From Candidatus Zixiibacteriota bacterium (lineage in GTDB: Bacteria > Desulfobacterota > Binatia > UBA9968), in contig DATLYW010000019.1 of NCBI GenBank assembly GCA_035574315.1, positions 38,939 through 102,938 on the forward strand: a DNA stretch of 64,000 bases, given 5' to 3'. A program made the position numbers and the translations under genes. Positions within the stretch are counted from its first letter, which is position 1. Every line of letters begins with the position of its first letter. The notes beneath the pieces were generated by a model. It was given only the letters and a program-made list of their open reading frames with translations. It had not been told where the DNA came from and did no database searches. Below, in pieces: positions 24,757 to 33,485 of the stretch.

Positions 24757-25632
24757 TTAGGCCTTCCGCGCCCGTGGCCCGAACGGCTCGGGCTGAAAGG
24801 GTCCGTCCCGCCGCTGAAGATAGGCTTTCGTTCCCTGGGTCGCGCGAATCTCGTCCAGCGGCCGGCGAAACGCCTCGTTCAGCATCATGTGCGCGGGGAT
24901 CGAGAGCGTGGCGTCCATCCGGAGCGCGTCCCGCAGCCCCATCGCCTGCAACCCCATGGTGGCGATCTGCAGGTTGATCTTGACGGTTTCCGGCGGCACG
25001 CGGGCGATGCGCTCCACGATCGAAAAGCACTCCTCGAGCAGTCGCTCTGCGGGCACGACCTTGTTCACCAGTCCGATGCGCAGCGCCTCCTGAGCGTCGA
25101 TGTGATCGCCGACCAGACCGTATCGGAGCGCGTTCTTGAAACCCGCGAGAAGCGTCCACATGAAGCTCGTGTTCGAGCCGTGACGGACCTCGGGCTGGGC
25201 GAAAACGGCGTCCTCGGCCGCGATCGTGATGTGCGTGTAGAGCGCCAGCCAGCAGCCCCCGCCCATCGCCCAGCCGCGCACCGCCCCGATCACGGGTTTG
25301 CTCATCTCGAAGAGCCGGATCAGCTTGACGTCATCCACGCTCCAGTAGTTCATGAGATCGGCCGCGCTCATGCCCGTGGGAATCCCGTAAGGCCACTGGA
25401 TGTCGCGGCGGCGCCCGCTCGTCGGCGCCTGGTCGAAGCCGGCGCTGAAGGCGCGCCCCCCTCCTGTGATCACGATCGCGCGAACCTCGGGGTCGGCTTC
25501 GGCCTCGTCGAGCGCGCGGTGCAGCTCTCGGAGCATCGGGCGTGTAATCGCGTTGAGCGCCTCGGGGCGATTCAGCGTGATCAGAACGCCGCAGCGTTGC
25601 TTCTCGTAGAGAATTTCCCTGTAGTCCGTCAA
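24757..25632 (-). CDS. Enoyl-CoA hydratase/isomerase family protein, paralogue B
   Basis: 291 residues, clearly homologous to the downstream paralogue (same N-terminus MTDYREILYEKQR and tail RDGPFQPEPFGPRARKA). Oxyanion loops are GGGRAFSAGFDQAP and GAVRGWAMGGGCW. The second catalytic Glu is kept (FAQPEVRHG) but the first is replaced by Trp (GGGCW). CoA-ester isomerase, hydrolase or decarboxylase activities are all possible in this superfamily. It precedes paralogue A in a two-gene operon and is divergent from the binding-protein gene at 25795. Confidence 0.9.
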   Translation of the reverse strand: MTDYREILYEKQRCGVLITLNRPEALNAITRPMLRELHRALDEAEADPEVRAIVITGGGRAFSAGFDQAPTSGRRRDIQWPYGIPTGMSAADLMNYWSVDDVKLIRLFEMSKPVIGAVRGWAMGGGCWLALYTHITIAAEDAVFAQPEVRHGSNTSFMWTLLAGFKNALRYGLVGDHIDAQEALRIGLVNKVVPAERLLEECFSIVERIARVPPETVKINLQIATMGLQAMGLRDALRMDATLSIPAHMMLNEAFRRPLDEIRATQGTKAYLQRRDGPFQPEPFGPRARKA

Positions 25633-25794
25633 TACGGCTTCCTCCGGGTGAAAAGCACCGCGCCGCTTCGACCTTCGGCCGCCGCTCGCGACTTCCCGTA
25701 TGGTCCGTCCCGTATCATTCCGCCGCCCGGGCCGTCAAGAACGCTTGACCTGGTCGCACCGCATCCGATATAGCTCCAGCACGGAGGCCGGCCT

Positions 25795-26799
25795 ATGCAC
25801 GGAGCGCACGCCGCAAAGAGCCTGAGATCGGAGAGAGCTCCGATCTTGCCGCTGCTCCTCGTGCTGCTGACCGGCGGCATGGAGTGCGCCGCCGCCGAGC
25901 GGCTTCGACTCGCTCACTCCACGCTCACCGCCACAAATTCCGTGCTCTGGGTGGCACGCGACCGGGGTATTTTCTCGCGACACGGACTCGAGGTGAGCCT
26001 GATCTACGTCGCGGGCGTGCGCTCGATGCAGGCGCTGCTGGCTCAAGAAGTGGAGCTGGCGTCGGTCTCCGGGACGACCGCTATCCAGGCCAACCTCGCC
26101 GGCGCCGACAGCGTGATCATTGGAGGCATCTCCAACAGCGTGCTGATGTGGCTGGTCGCGGCGCCCGAAATCACGACGGTGGAGGGGCTGCGTGGGAAGC
26201 GGGTGGGGGTAACCCGCTTCGGGTCGCTTTCTGACTTCATGGCGCGCGCCCATCTGCGGCGGGCGGGGCTGGTCCCCGATCGTGACGTGGCGATGATCCA
26301 GACCGGTGGATACCCAGAAAGCGTCGCCGCGCTCCAGGCCAACGGGATTCAGGCGGCGATGCTGAGCCCGCCCTACCACACCCTCGCGATCAGGCGCTTC
26401 GGGTTTCGAGAGCTGGTCGACCTGAGCCGCGCCACGAAATATCAGGCCAATGCCTTGGTCACCTTGCGCCGGGTTGCGTTGTCCCGGCCCGGCGCGCTCA
26501 CCGCGTTCATGGAGGCCTACGTCGAGGCAGTTCGGATCTTCAAGCAGGACCGCGAGTTCACGATCGGCGTTCTGGCGCGAGCGCTGAGGAACAACGACCG
26601 CCAGATCCTGGAAGAAACCTACGCCTTCTATCGCGACTATTTCGCGGATATACCCTATCCCACGCTCGAAGGCATACAGCTCGTCCTCGACGAGCTCGCC
26701 CCGCGCGTGCCTAAGGCCAAGGAAGCGCGGCCGCGTGACTTCGTCGACCTGCGGTTCCTCCAGTCCGTCGACCCGGCAGGCGGCGGGAAAAAGCGCTAG
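25795..26799 (+). CDS. NMT1/TauA-type ABC transporter substrate-binding protein
   Basis: 334 residues with a signal peptide (PILPLLLVLLTGGMECAAA) and a type 2 periplasmic binding fold: LRLAHSTLTATNSVLWVARD, IFSRHGLEVSLIYVAGVRSM, GLRGKRVGVTRFGSLSDFMA. It is followed 113 bp later by an amidohydrolase on the same strand, so the ligand may be that enzyme's substrate. Permease and ATPase genes are missing here. Confidence 0.9.
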   Translation: MHGAHAAKSLRSERAPILPLLLVLLTGGMECAAAERLRLAHSTLTATNSVLWVARDRGIFSRHGLEVSLIYVAGVRSMQALLAQEVELASVSGTTAIQANLAGADSVIIGGISNSVLMWLVAAPEITTVEGLRGKRVGVTRFGSLSDFMARAHLRRAGLVPDRDVAMIQTGGYPESVAALQANGIQAAMLSPPYHTLAIRRFGFRELVDLSRATKYQANALVTLRRVALSRPGALTAFMEAYVEAVRIFKQDREFTIGVLARALRNNDRQILEETYAFYRDYFADIPYPTLEGIQLVLDELAPRVPKAKEARPRDFVDLRFLQSVDPAGGGKKR

Positions 26800-26912
26800 A
26801 ACGCGCGCCCGTTTCGAAAGGTTCAAGGACGAAAGCAGAAACCCGGAATGTTCGATGAACCGGCACGAAGAGGTGCCCGGCCAATAAGAAGGAGCGGAAG
26901 GAGTTTTCGGGC

Positions 26913-28154
26913 GTGAGCGACATCGTCTGCATAGAGGCTGACAGGTTGATCGACGGCCGCGGCGGTCCCGCCGTCGAGTCCGCGCGAATCCTGGTCGAGG
27001 GAGAACGAATCGCCGCCGCCGGGCCGGCCCATCGGGTTGCGGCGCCCGAGGGTGCACGGCGAATTTCCCTGGGCGATCGTACGGTGCTTCCGGGTCTCAT
27101 CGACGCACACGTGCATCTCAAGGGCTGGCGCAGCTCCGATCCGGACGACGTTCTGACCACGCCGCATCCCCTGGCGGCTTTGCGTGCCGCGGCCGACTGC
27201 CGAAAGCTCCTCTACGCCGGGTTCACCACGGTGCGGGACTGCGGCGGCTGTCTCGGGCCGCACCTCCGGGACGCGATCGCGGCACGGGAAATTCCTGGCC
27301 CGCGCATCCTCACCGCCTACCGCGGACTGTCGCAGACCGGCCGCGTCAAGAAGGTCACCTGGGCGCTCGACGTCACGCCCCTGCGCCAGGAGGTGGACGG
27401 CGTCGACCACTGCGTGCGCGTCGTCCGGGAACAGATCGGGCTCGGCGCCGATTTCATCAAGGTTTCCATCACCGGGCGGGTGTACGCGCCCCAGAGCGAC
27501 CCGGGACAGACCGCGTATACGCCCGAGGAGATCCAGGCGATCGTCAACGAGGCTCACCGCATGGGGCGGCGCGTAGCGGCGCATGCGCAGGCGACGCAAG
27601 GCATCAAGAACGGCGTCCTGGCGGGGGTCGATTCCATAGAGCACGGGATTTACCTTGACGAGCAGGCCTGCGAATGGATGCGCGAGCGCAACACGGCCCT
27701 GGTCCCTACTCTCTCCTACTTCTATCGCATCGCCACTCTCGGCGAGGGCCTCGGTTCGCCGGCTTATGCCGTTCGCAAGGCCAGGGAAGTCGTCGAGACC
27801 CACATGCGGTCCTTTGCGCTGGCGATGCGCATGGGCCTCACGATCGGGATGGGTACGGACTTCGAAGGCACACCGCTTTTCCCTCACGGTGAGAACGCCA
27901 TGGAATTCGAGCTGATGGTCCAGGGTGGGATGGCGGAACGGGACGCGATCGTGGCGGCCACGGCGACGAACGCCGCAATCCTGGGCATCGAGAAAAACGT
28001 CGGCACCGTGGAGGCGGGAAAGCTGGCCGACTTGATCGCGGTTCCGGGCGATCCGCTCAAGGACATTTCGGCGCTGCGGCGCGTCGAGCTCGTGATGCAA
28101 GGAGGGAAGATCGCCCGCTCGCGTATCGAAGGAGTCCCAGAGGAAGGCCTGTAG
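26913..28154 (+). CDS. Metal-dependent amidohydrolase (imidazolonepropionase-like)
   Basis: 413 residues with a GTG start. All binuclear-centre motifs are visible: HVH in LPGLIDAHVHLKGW (about 66-68), the bridging Lys in LGADFIKVSITG, His in VAAHAQATQG and in DSIEHGIYLDE, and the Asp in IGMGTDFEGTP. This is the Xaa-Pro dipeptidase/arylamidase-like group of the amidohydrolase superfamily. It hydrolyses an amide or cyclic amide in the cytoplasm. It probably works with the binding protein just upstream. Confidence 0.93.
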   Translation: MSDIVCIEADRLIDGRGGPAVESARILVEGERIAAAGPAHRVAAPEGARRISLGDRTVLPGLIDAHVHLKGWRSSDPDDVLTTPHPLAALRAAADCRKLLYAGFTTVRDCGGCLGPHLRDAIAAREIPGPRILTAYRGLSQTGRVKKVTWALDVTPLRQEVDGVDHCVRVVREQIGLGADFIKVSITGRVYAPQSDPGQTAYTPEEIQAIVNEAHRMGRRVAAHAQATQGIKNGVLAGVDSIEHGIYLDEQACEWMRERNTALVPTLSYFYRIATLGEGLGSPAYAVRKAREVVETHMRSFALAMRMGLTIGMGTDFEGTPLFPHGENAMEFELMVQGGMAERDAIVAATATNAAILGIEKNVGTVEAGKLADLIAVPGDPLKDISALRRVELVMQGGKIARSRIEGVPEEGL

Positions 28155-28201
28155 AAGCCAACGTGCCGCTCGCCGCGTGCCGGGTCAACCGGAGAACGGC
28201 G

Positions 28202-29197
28202 TCATCTGGCCTTCCGTTCCTCCGCCAGTTTCTGCAGGAAAGAGAGATCGAGCATGTCGGCGGCCTTGAGATTCATTCCCGCCAGCAGCTTGTCGTTGGC
28301 GATGACGTTTTCCACCGCTCTCACCGTGATCCACGGCAAGCCGGGCGTGAGCTGGCTGTAGGACCTGCGGGTTTCCTCGAGCTCTTCCATCGCGTTGGAG
28401 CGGAAATAATCGCCGAGCATGCGCAACACCCTGTCCTTCTGATTCTCGTCCCGATAGAAATCCATGCCGTCGGCGAGGCCGCGGAGAAAGTTCATCACCG
28501 TTTCCGGTTCCGAGCGGATGAACGGGACCGTGGTCACGACTCCAGAGATCGTATACTCGAAGTCGATCTTCGAAAAATCGACGAGAATGGGGAATCCTGC
28601 CTTGCGCGCGAGCAGCGTGAACGGCGGCTGCACGACCGTGGCCTGCACATGGCCTCCGTTCAGGGCCGCCCAACGCTCGCCGGCCCCCCCGACGCCGAGC
28701 AGGGTCACGTCCCTTTCAGAGTCCAACCCCAGGCGGCGCAGCGCCAATCGCGCGATGAAGTCGGTGCTCGCCCCGAGCTGGCTGATGCCGATCCGCTTGC
28801 CTTTCAGATCGGCCGGCGACTTGATCGATCGGTCGGCGACCAGGATGTAATCGAGCCGGTTGCCGACCGCGGCAATATAGCGCAAATCCTTCGCCCCATG
28901 CGCCCAGGCGCTAATCACCGCCAGCGCCCCCTGCATCTCGATCTTCACGTCGCCGGACACCAGCGCCTGCACGCCGGCCCTCCCTCCGCGGATGTAGATC
29001 GGCTCCACCTTGAGGCCGTATTTCTCGAAGGAGCCGGAACGCTGAGCGACCCAGAAAAAGCTCGTCGAGCCGCCGAACGGATAGGAGACGTTGAGCAGCC
29101 GCAGCTTTCTCGCCTGGGCGAAGAGAGAGGCCGGAACGAGCAGCGACAGCAAAACGATCGTGCCCCAGAACCTCGGTCCCGCCGGATGGATTCTCAT
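28202..29197 (-). CDS. NMT1/TauA-type ABC transporter substrate-binding protein
   Basis: 331 residues from the ATG at 29197, preceded by GGGGAGGGGCC. Signal peptide FWGTIVLLSLLVPASLFAQA; mature fold LRLLNVSYPFGGSTSFFWVA, DLKGKRIGISQLGASTDFIA. The ATG was chosen to keep the signal peptide at the N-terminus; the longer frame is not supported. It is convergent with the amidohydrolase at 26913-28154, and again there are no transporter membrane or ATPase components. Confidence 0.9.
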   Translation of the reverse strand: MRIHPAGPRFWGTIVLLSLLVPASLFAQARKLRLLNVSYPFGGSTSFFWVAQRSGSFEKYGLKVEPIYIRGGRAGVQALVSGDVKIEMQGALAVISAWAHGAKDLRYIAAVGNRLDYILVADRSIKSPADLKGKRIGISQLGASTDFIARLALRRLGLDSERDVTLLGVGGAGERWAALNGGHVQATVVQPPFTLLARKAGFPILVDFSKIDFEYTISGVVTTVPFIRSEPETVMNFLRGLADGMDFYRDENQKDRVLRMLGDYFRSNAMEELEETRRSYSQLTPGLPWITVRAVENVIANDKLLAGMNLKAADMLDLSFLQKLAEERKAR

Positions 29198-29295
29198 AAG
29201 GCCCCTCCCCGACTGCCGCCGGACATTTTTCGGCTCGAGACATACTCGAGCAACGTCGTCCCTGTCAACCGGATCGGGGGACGCGCGGCTCCCTC

Positions 29296-30006
29296 TCATG
29301 GGACCCAGCGCGGAACTGTAAGTCTTCGCAGCAATCGGCGGCCGAGCGGCTTCGAGTACGGGACCCGGCTCTTGCGTGCAGCGATGTAGATCGCGCGAAG
29401 CGCCAGAGTCGCCCATTTTCGGCAGACTCCGCCAGGGGAGACCTTTTTCACCTTGCGCACCGCCGTGATGTTATCGACGATCATGATGTCGCGGAAACGG
29501 CCGGAGCGAAACACTTCTTCCCACAGCACCCGCTTCACCCCGGGTTTGCGAATCGAGTCGTGCATGGCGATGATCCCGCCTTCGACCACATGGGGTTCCC
29601 AGAGCTTGAAGTCCAGGCGGACCGCGCCGTAACGGTGGTCGCCGTCGATCCACAACAGACGGATCGGACGACTCCAGTTTTCCGCTGCCCGCTCCGAAGT
29701 CGTGATCATGGGGACGACGCAGTCGCCGACGCCCCAGGCGTCAATGTTGCGGAGAAACTCGGCTTCAGTGTACTCCGAATATCCTTCTTCGGGAATCGGC
29801 AGGTGCGGATCGATCGCGTAGACCTTCGCGTTGAGACCGCCCGCCGCGCCCGAGGCGAGCGCGATCGTCGACTTGCCCTTGAAGCTGCCGATCTCGACGA
29901 TCACCCCGGCTTCGGGTTTGAACCGGCTCAGGCGATAGAGAAAGCGCACCTCCTCCTCGGTGAGCATGCCGGGAACGCGCTCTTGGATGTAATCGCAGAT
30001 AGCCAA
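29296..30006 (-). CDS. Class I SAM-dependent methyltransferase (Methyltransf_24-like)
   Basis: 236 residues. SAM-binding motif I is VIVEIGSFKGKSTIALA (about residues 35-51), motif II is VYAIDPH, and RLLWIDGDHRYGAVRLDFKL with HDSIRKPG is typical of cephalosporin-hydroxylase-like and FkbM-neighbour methyltransferases acting on sugars or small molecules. The basic C-terminus (RRLLRRLTVPRWVP) may be unstructured. Acceptor unknown. Confidence 0.88.
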   Translation of the reverse strand: MAICDYIQERVPGMLTEEEVRFLYRLSRFKPEAGVIVEIGSFKGKSTIALASGAAGGLNAKVYAIDPHLPIPEEGYSEYTEAEFLRNIDAWGVGDCVVPMITTSERAAENWSRPIRLLWIDGDHRYGAVRLDFKLWEPHVVEGGIIAMHDSIRKPGVKRVLWEEVFRSGRFRDIMIVDNITAVRKVKKVSPGGVCRKWATLALRAIYIAARKSRVPYSKPLGRRLLRRLTVPRWVP

Positions 30007-30080
30007 GGTTGCGGTACGTCAGGCGATTGGATAGCACACCCGGGCCGCCGGTGGAAGGCCGCCCCGCGGACGCGCTCGCG

Positions 30081-31160
30081 TTAGACCGCGAGCGCAAAAA
30101 GGGCCTTCGGGTTGTCGAAGGCGATCTTGTCGTACTGCGCCTGTGTGATCTCGCCGCTCTGCCTCAGGTTACGGAGCGCCTCGATCTCGGTCGACTGATC
30201 GTTGTGGCCGTAGTCGGTCCCGATCACGAGGTTGTCCTCCCCCGCGTAGCGCAGAATGTATCCAACGTCGTCGTCGGTCTGGCAGGAGACGTACTGCCGG
30301 TATTCCTTCAGCGGATTTTCCGGCAGCTCTTTCCCCGCGGCCGCCCAGCGGCGGCGAAGGTCCTTGACGACGTACGGAATCCATTGCGCGGCCGCTTCGG
30401 CCCAGTGAAAACGCAGCTGCGGGAACCGTTCGGGCAGGCCGCTCATAATCACCGAGTGGAAACCGCCGATCACAGGGACCCGGAATTTCCAGAAGCTGCC
30501 GCCGCCGTTGTACTGCGAGACCAGATCGACGTTCTGCGGATTGCCGTTGCCCACGTGCACCCCCACGGCGAGGTCGAGCCGGCTCATTTCGTCGTAGAGC
30601 GGATAGAAGTAAGGATCGGTCATCAGGCGATGGCCTTCGATCGCACGCATGAAGACCCCGCAGGCGCCGTTCGCCTTGCAGAACGCCAGCTCTTCCAGCG
30701 CCGCCCTCATATCGAGCAGCGGCAGCACGCAGATCCAGGTGAGCCGGCCTTGACCCTCACGATAGATGTCGGCGAGCCACCGGTTATACGCCCGGCAGAG
30801 CGCGATGTCGCACTCCGGCTTGTCGGTCACCTGCTCGATGAAAATCGTGGGATAGAGCACCTGCACGTCGATGCCCAGCTCGTCCATGTGCCGGAGGCGT
30901 GCGGGCACGTTCTCCATCTCGCGCGTCTCGCGCGGCGTTTCCATCACCCGTCCGGTTCGCGCCGCCACGTCGGCCAGCTCGCGCGCCGTGAGCACCACCC
31001 GAACCAACCCGCGGATCTTGCCGTCGATCAACCAGTACTCCGGCCCTCCTTCCCCGTCGGGCCGCACGATCCGCGGCCGGTATTTCCGATCGGATGCCTC
31101 CAGATAATCCCAGGTCCGCTCGGACTCGACCACGTGAGCGTCCGCGTCGATGGTCGGCAT
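30081..31160 (-). CDS. Amidohydrolase family 2 (ACMSD-like) metal enzyme
   Basis: 359 residues. N-terminal metal motif DADAHVVE (variant of HxH), FHWAEAAAQWIPY and the late Asp in VIGTDYGHNDQSTEI mark the ACMSD/gamma-resorcylate decarboxylase branch. These enzymes use one Zn for decarboxylation or hydrolysis of aromatic or cyclic acids. It lies 36 bp downstream of a binding-protein gene, suggesting co-transcription with an uptake receptor. Confidence 0.92.
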   Translation of the reverse strand: MPTIDADAHVVESERTWDYLEASDRKYRPRIVRPDGEGGPEYWLIDGKIRGLVRVVLTARELADVAARTGRVMETPRETREMENVPARLRHMDELGIDVQVLYPTIFIEQVTDKPECDIALCRAYNRWLADIYREGQGRLTWICVLPLLDMRAALEELAFCKANGACGVFMRAIEGHRLMTDPYFYPLYDEMSRLDLAVGVHVGNGNPQNVDLVSQYNGGGSFWKFRVPVIGGFHSVIMSGLPERFPQLRFHWAEAAAQWIPYVVKDLRRRWAAAGKELPENPLKEYRQYVSCQTDDDVGYILRYAGEDNLVIGTDYGHNDQSTEIEALRNLRQSGEITQAQYDKIAFDNPKALFALAV

Positions 31161-31196
31161 GGGATCCCCTCCTGTTATCTGCCGGCGGCATCTCCC

Positions 31197-32222
31197 TCAA
31201 CCGCTCTTCTCGCCGATTTTCTTCCTCATCTCCGGCAAGAAACCGTTCTCTTCCAGCTGGCGCACCAGGGAGCGATCAAGGAGCTGCTCCAGATCCGCCT
31301 GCGCCACCTTCGGGTTGACCCGGGCCATGATCCGTTGCGTCGTCTTCCACGCCTCCGCATTGAGGTCGACGTCGAGCGTGCTGACCTGCCGCAGGACGCG
31401 ATAGGAGGTTTCGGTATCTTCCGCGCTGTCGAAGCGCAGGTGCTTCTTGAGAACCCGGGAGACCTCCGCCTTGTTCCTCGGGTCGTGGATGAAGACCACC
31501 GCCTCGACCATTCCCTGGACCAGCCGCAGGGCGGTGTCGCGCGACTGTGCGACGAAGTCCCGCTGCGCGCAGAGCCCGGTGAGCTGAAGCGCTCCCTTGA
31601 GCTCGCCCGCGTTCGCCAGCGGGTGAAACCCGGCCCGTTTGGCGCGCTCGCTGAAGCTGTAGGGCAGCACCGCGGCGTCGATCTGTCCCGCGATCAATGC
31701 CTGGGTGATCGTGGCCGTATCGCCGATGATGCGGAGCTTGATCTGGTATTTCTCGGGGTCGAGGTTCAGGTGATTCAGCAGCAGCATGGTCTGGAGCCAG
31801 AACCCCCCGCCAATGCTCTGGACCCCGAACACCCTCCCGCGCAGCTCCTCCAGCGACTTGATCTCCTTTCGCGCGACCAGCTCGCGGGCGACCCTGTTGA
31901 CGGGAAACGCAAGGCAGCGAATTCCCAAGCCGCCCGACGCCGCGTTGATCGCGCTGGAGGACGCCGAATAGACGAGCTGAACGCTTCCCGAAGCCAGCGT
32001 CGCCATCAGAACCGGGCCGCTGCGCAGCTGGAGCATCGCCACGTCGAGTCCCCGCTTCTTGAACAGCCCCGCCTCGATCCCCACCCACATCGGGGCGGCG
32101 GTCTCGTTGTGGCCGGCATACGCGACGAGCAGCTGTGCAGAGGCCCGAGAGACGAGCAATCCGGGCGCCAGGACCGACAGACAGGCCAGGACGAGAAGCG
32201 GAAAAGAGGTTCGGAGATGCAT
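31197..32222 (-). CDS. NMT1/TauA-type ABC transporter substrate-binding protein
   Basis: 341 residues. Signal peptide LLVLACLSVLAPGLLVSRASA; fold QLLVAYAGHNETAAPMWVGI, LFKKRGLDVAMLQLRSG, ELRGRVFGVQSIGGGFWLQT. The GVQSIGGG motif links it to the 20767-21774 protein. It is upstream of, and probably co-transcribed with, the ACMSD-like amidohydrolase. No membrane partner is present. Confidence 0.9.
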   Translation of the reverse strand: MHLRTSFPLLVLACLSVLAPGLLVSRASAQLLVAYAGHNETAAPMWVGIEAGLFKKRGLDVAMLQLRSGPVLMATLASGSVQLVYSASSSAINAASGGLGIRCLAFPVNRVARELVARKEIKSLEELRGRVFGVQSIGGGFWLQTMLLLNHLNLDPEKYQIKLRIIGDTATITQALIAGQIDAAVLPYSFSERAKRAGFHPLANAGELKGALQLTGLCAQRDFVAQSRDTALRLVQGMVEAVVFIHDPRNKAEVSRVLKKHLRFDSAEDTETSYRVLRQVSTLDVDLNAEAWKTTQRIMARVNPKVAQADLEQLLDRSLVRQLEENGFLPEMRKKIGEKSG

Positions 32223-32376
32223 CGGCGTGGCTCCTTTTGCGGACGGAACCGCTCAGGTCGACCGCCGGGCCTCGTCGCACCCGGAGATGCGGCCGCCGCG
32301 ATTCCTCTTAACCCAGCCGCTTCCCTGTTTGCAAGCGCCGTCTCGGCGGAAACGAAACGCCCCCTGCTTTTTCCGG

Positions 32377-33444
32377 CTACTCCGTTTTCTTCCGCAGGAC
32401 CGCATGAAAGAAATCGCCAAAGCCCGCCGCGTCGACGATCCGGAAGAACGGCCTGAGCGAGCGCCGGATCGCCTTGCTGCGTTCCCACGGGATATTGCGG
32501 ATCCACGCGGGCCACGCCCGCCCTCTGCCGTCGAAATAGAGCCTGACGCTTCGCACCAGACAAAATGGGCCGGCGCGGAACTTGATCTTGACGATCTCGA
32601 ATCCGCTCGCGTCGCACAGCGCCCGCAAGGTTTCGGGACGGTAGGAGATCACGTGACGCGGGGCGTCGAGGCCGTACCAGTCTTCGCGCAGGAGCCAGAA
32701 GGTCAGGCTCCGCGTGTTCGGGGCGGTGACGTAAACCCGGCCGTCGGGCTTGAGGATGCGGTGCAGCTCGCGGAACGTGGCCACGGGATCGACGAGGTGC
32801 TCCAGCACGTGGTTGAGCCGGATCGCGTCGAAGAAGCCGCTCTGGAACCGCGCATCCTCCAGAACCCCCTGAAAGACGCTGAGCCCGAGGCGGCGCGCCT
32901 GCGCCGCTCCCGCTGCGCTCGGCTCGACGCCGTAGGTCTCCCAGCCCCATTGCCGGAGCCGATCGAGGTGGGAGCCGCCCCCGCAGCCGACATCGAGAAA
33001 CCTTCCCTCGCCCCGATACGGGATCGCTCCCTTCGCCGCAAACCCCGAAAGTAGCCGGGCAGCGAACTTTGCGACGGCGCCGGGCCGCCCGCCGTTTCGG
33101 CGCGGGTAGCCGTAATAGTTCTCGAGCACGAACCGCCGCACGCCGCCGAAGCGCTTCTTCTCCGGCGACGAGGAATGGCGGAAACGCGAATAGTCCTCGG
33201 GATAATAGTCCGCGAGCTGGAGGTTCTTCAGGTAGGGTTGAATGAACAGCGCCCGGCAGCGCGGGCAAGCAAAGATGCTGAACGTTCCCGGCCTGTGGTG
33301 AATCCGATCCCTGGCAGAAAACAGACGCCGCCCGCCCGGGGATCGGCACAGCGGACACCAGGCCGCCGCCGAGCCCACGCCCTCCGCTTCCACCGCTTTC
33401 ACCTCAGCCGGAGCTCTCGGATCCGCGGGCGCTGCTACGGGCAC
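32377..33444 (-). CDS. Class I SAM-dependent methyltransferase with N-terminal zinc-finger-like domain
   Basis: 355 residues. An N-terminal CPLC...CPRC pair (residues about 30-63) likely binds zinc, as in Methyltransf_13/CMAS-like small-molecule methyltransferases. The Rossmann part follows: FLDVGCGGGSHLDRLRQWGW (motif I), FDAIRLNHVLEHLVDPVATF and LKPDGRVYVTAPN. Such proteins often methylate sugars or lipids in envelope polysaccharide clusters. It lies 41 bp downstream of the DUF411 gene on the same strand; a functional link is unlikely but co-transcription is possible. Confidence 0.9.
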   Translation of the reverse strand: MPVAAPADPRAPAEVKAVEAEGVGSAAAWCPLCRSPGGRRLFSARDRIHHRPGTFSIFACPRCRALFIQPYLKNLQLADYYPEDYSRFRHSSSPEKKRFGGVRRFVLENYYGYPRRNGGRPGAVAKFAARLLSGFAAKGAIPYRGEGRFLDVGCGGGSHLDRLRQWGWETYGVEPSAAGAAQARRLGLSVFQGVLEDARFQSGFFDAIRLNHVLEHLVDPVATFRELHRILKPDGRVYVTAPNTRSLTFWLLREDWYGLDAPRHVISYRPETLRALCDASGFEIVKIKFRAGPFCLVRSVRLYFDGRGRAWPAWIRNIPWERSKAIRRSLRPFFRIVDAAGFGDFFHAVLRKKTE

Positions 33445-33485
33445 ACGCCGCCGCGCGGACCGGCGTGGTCAGAGAGTCCGAGCCG

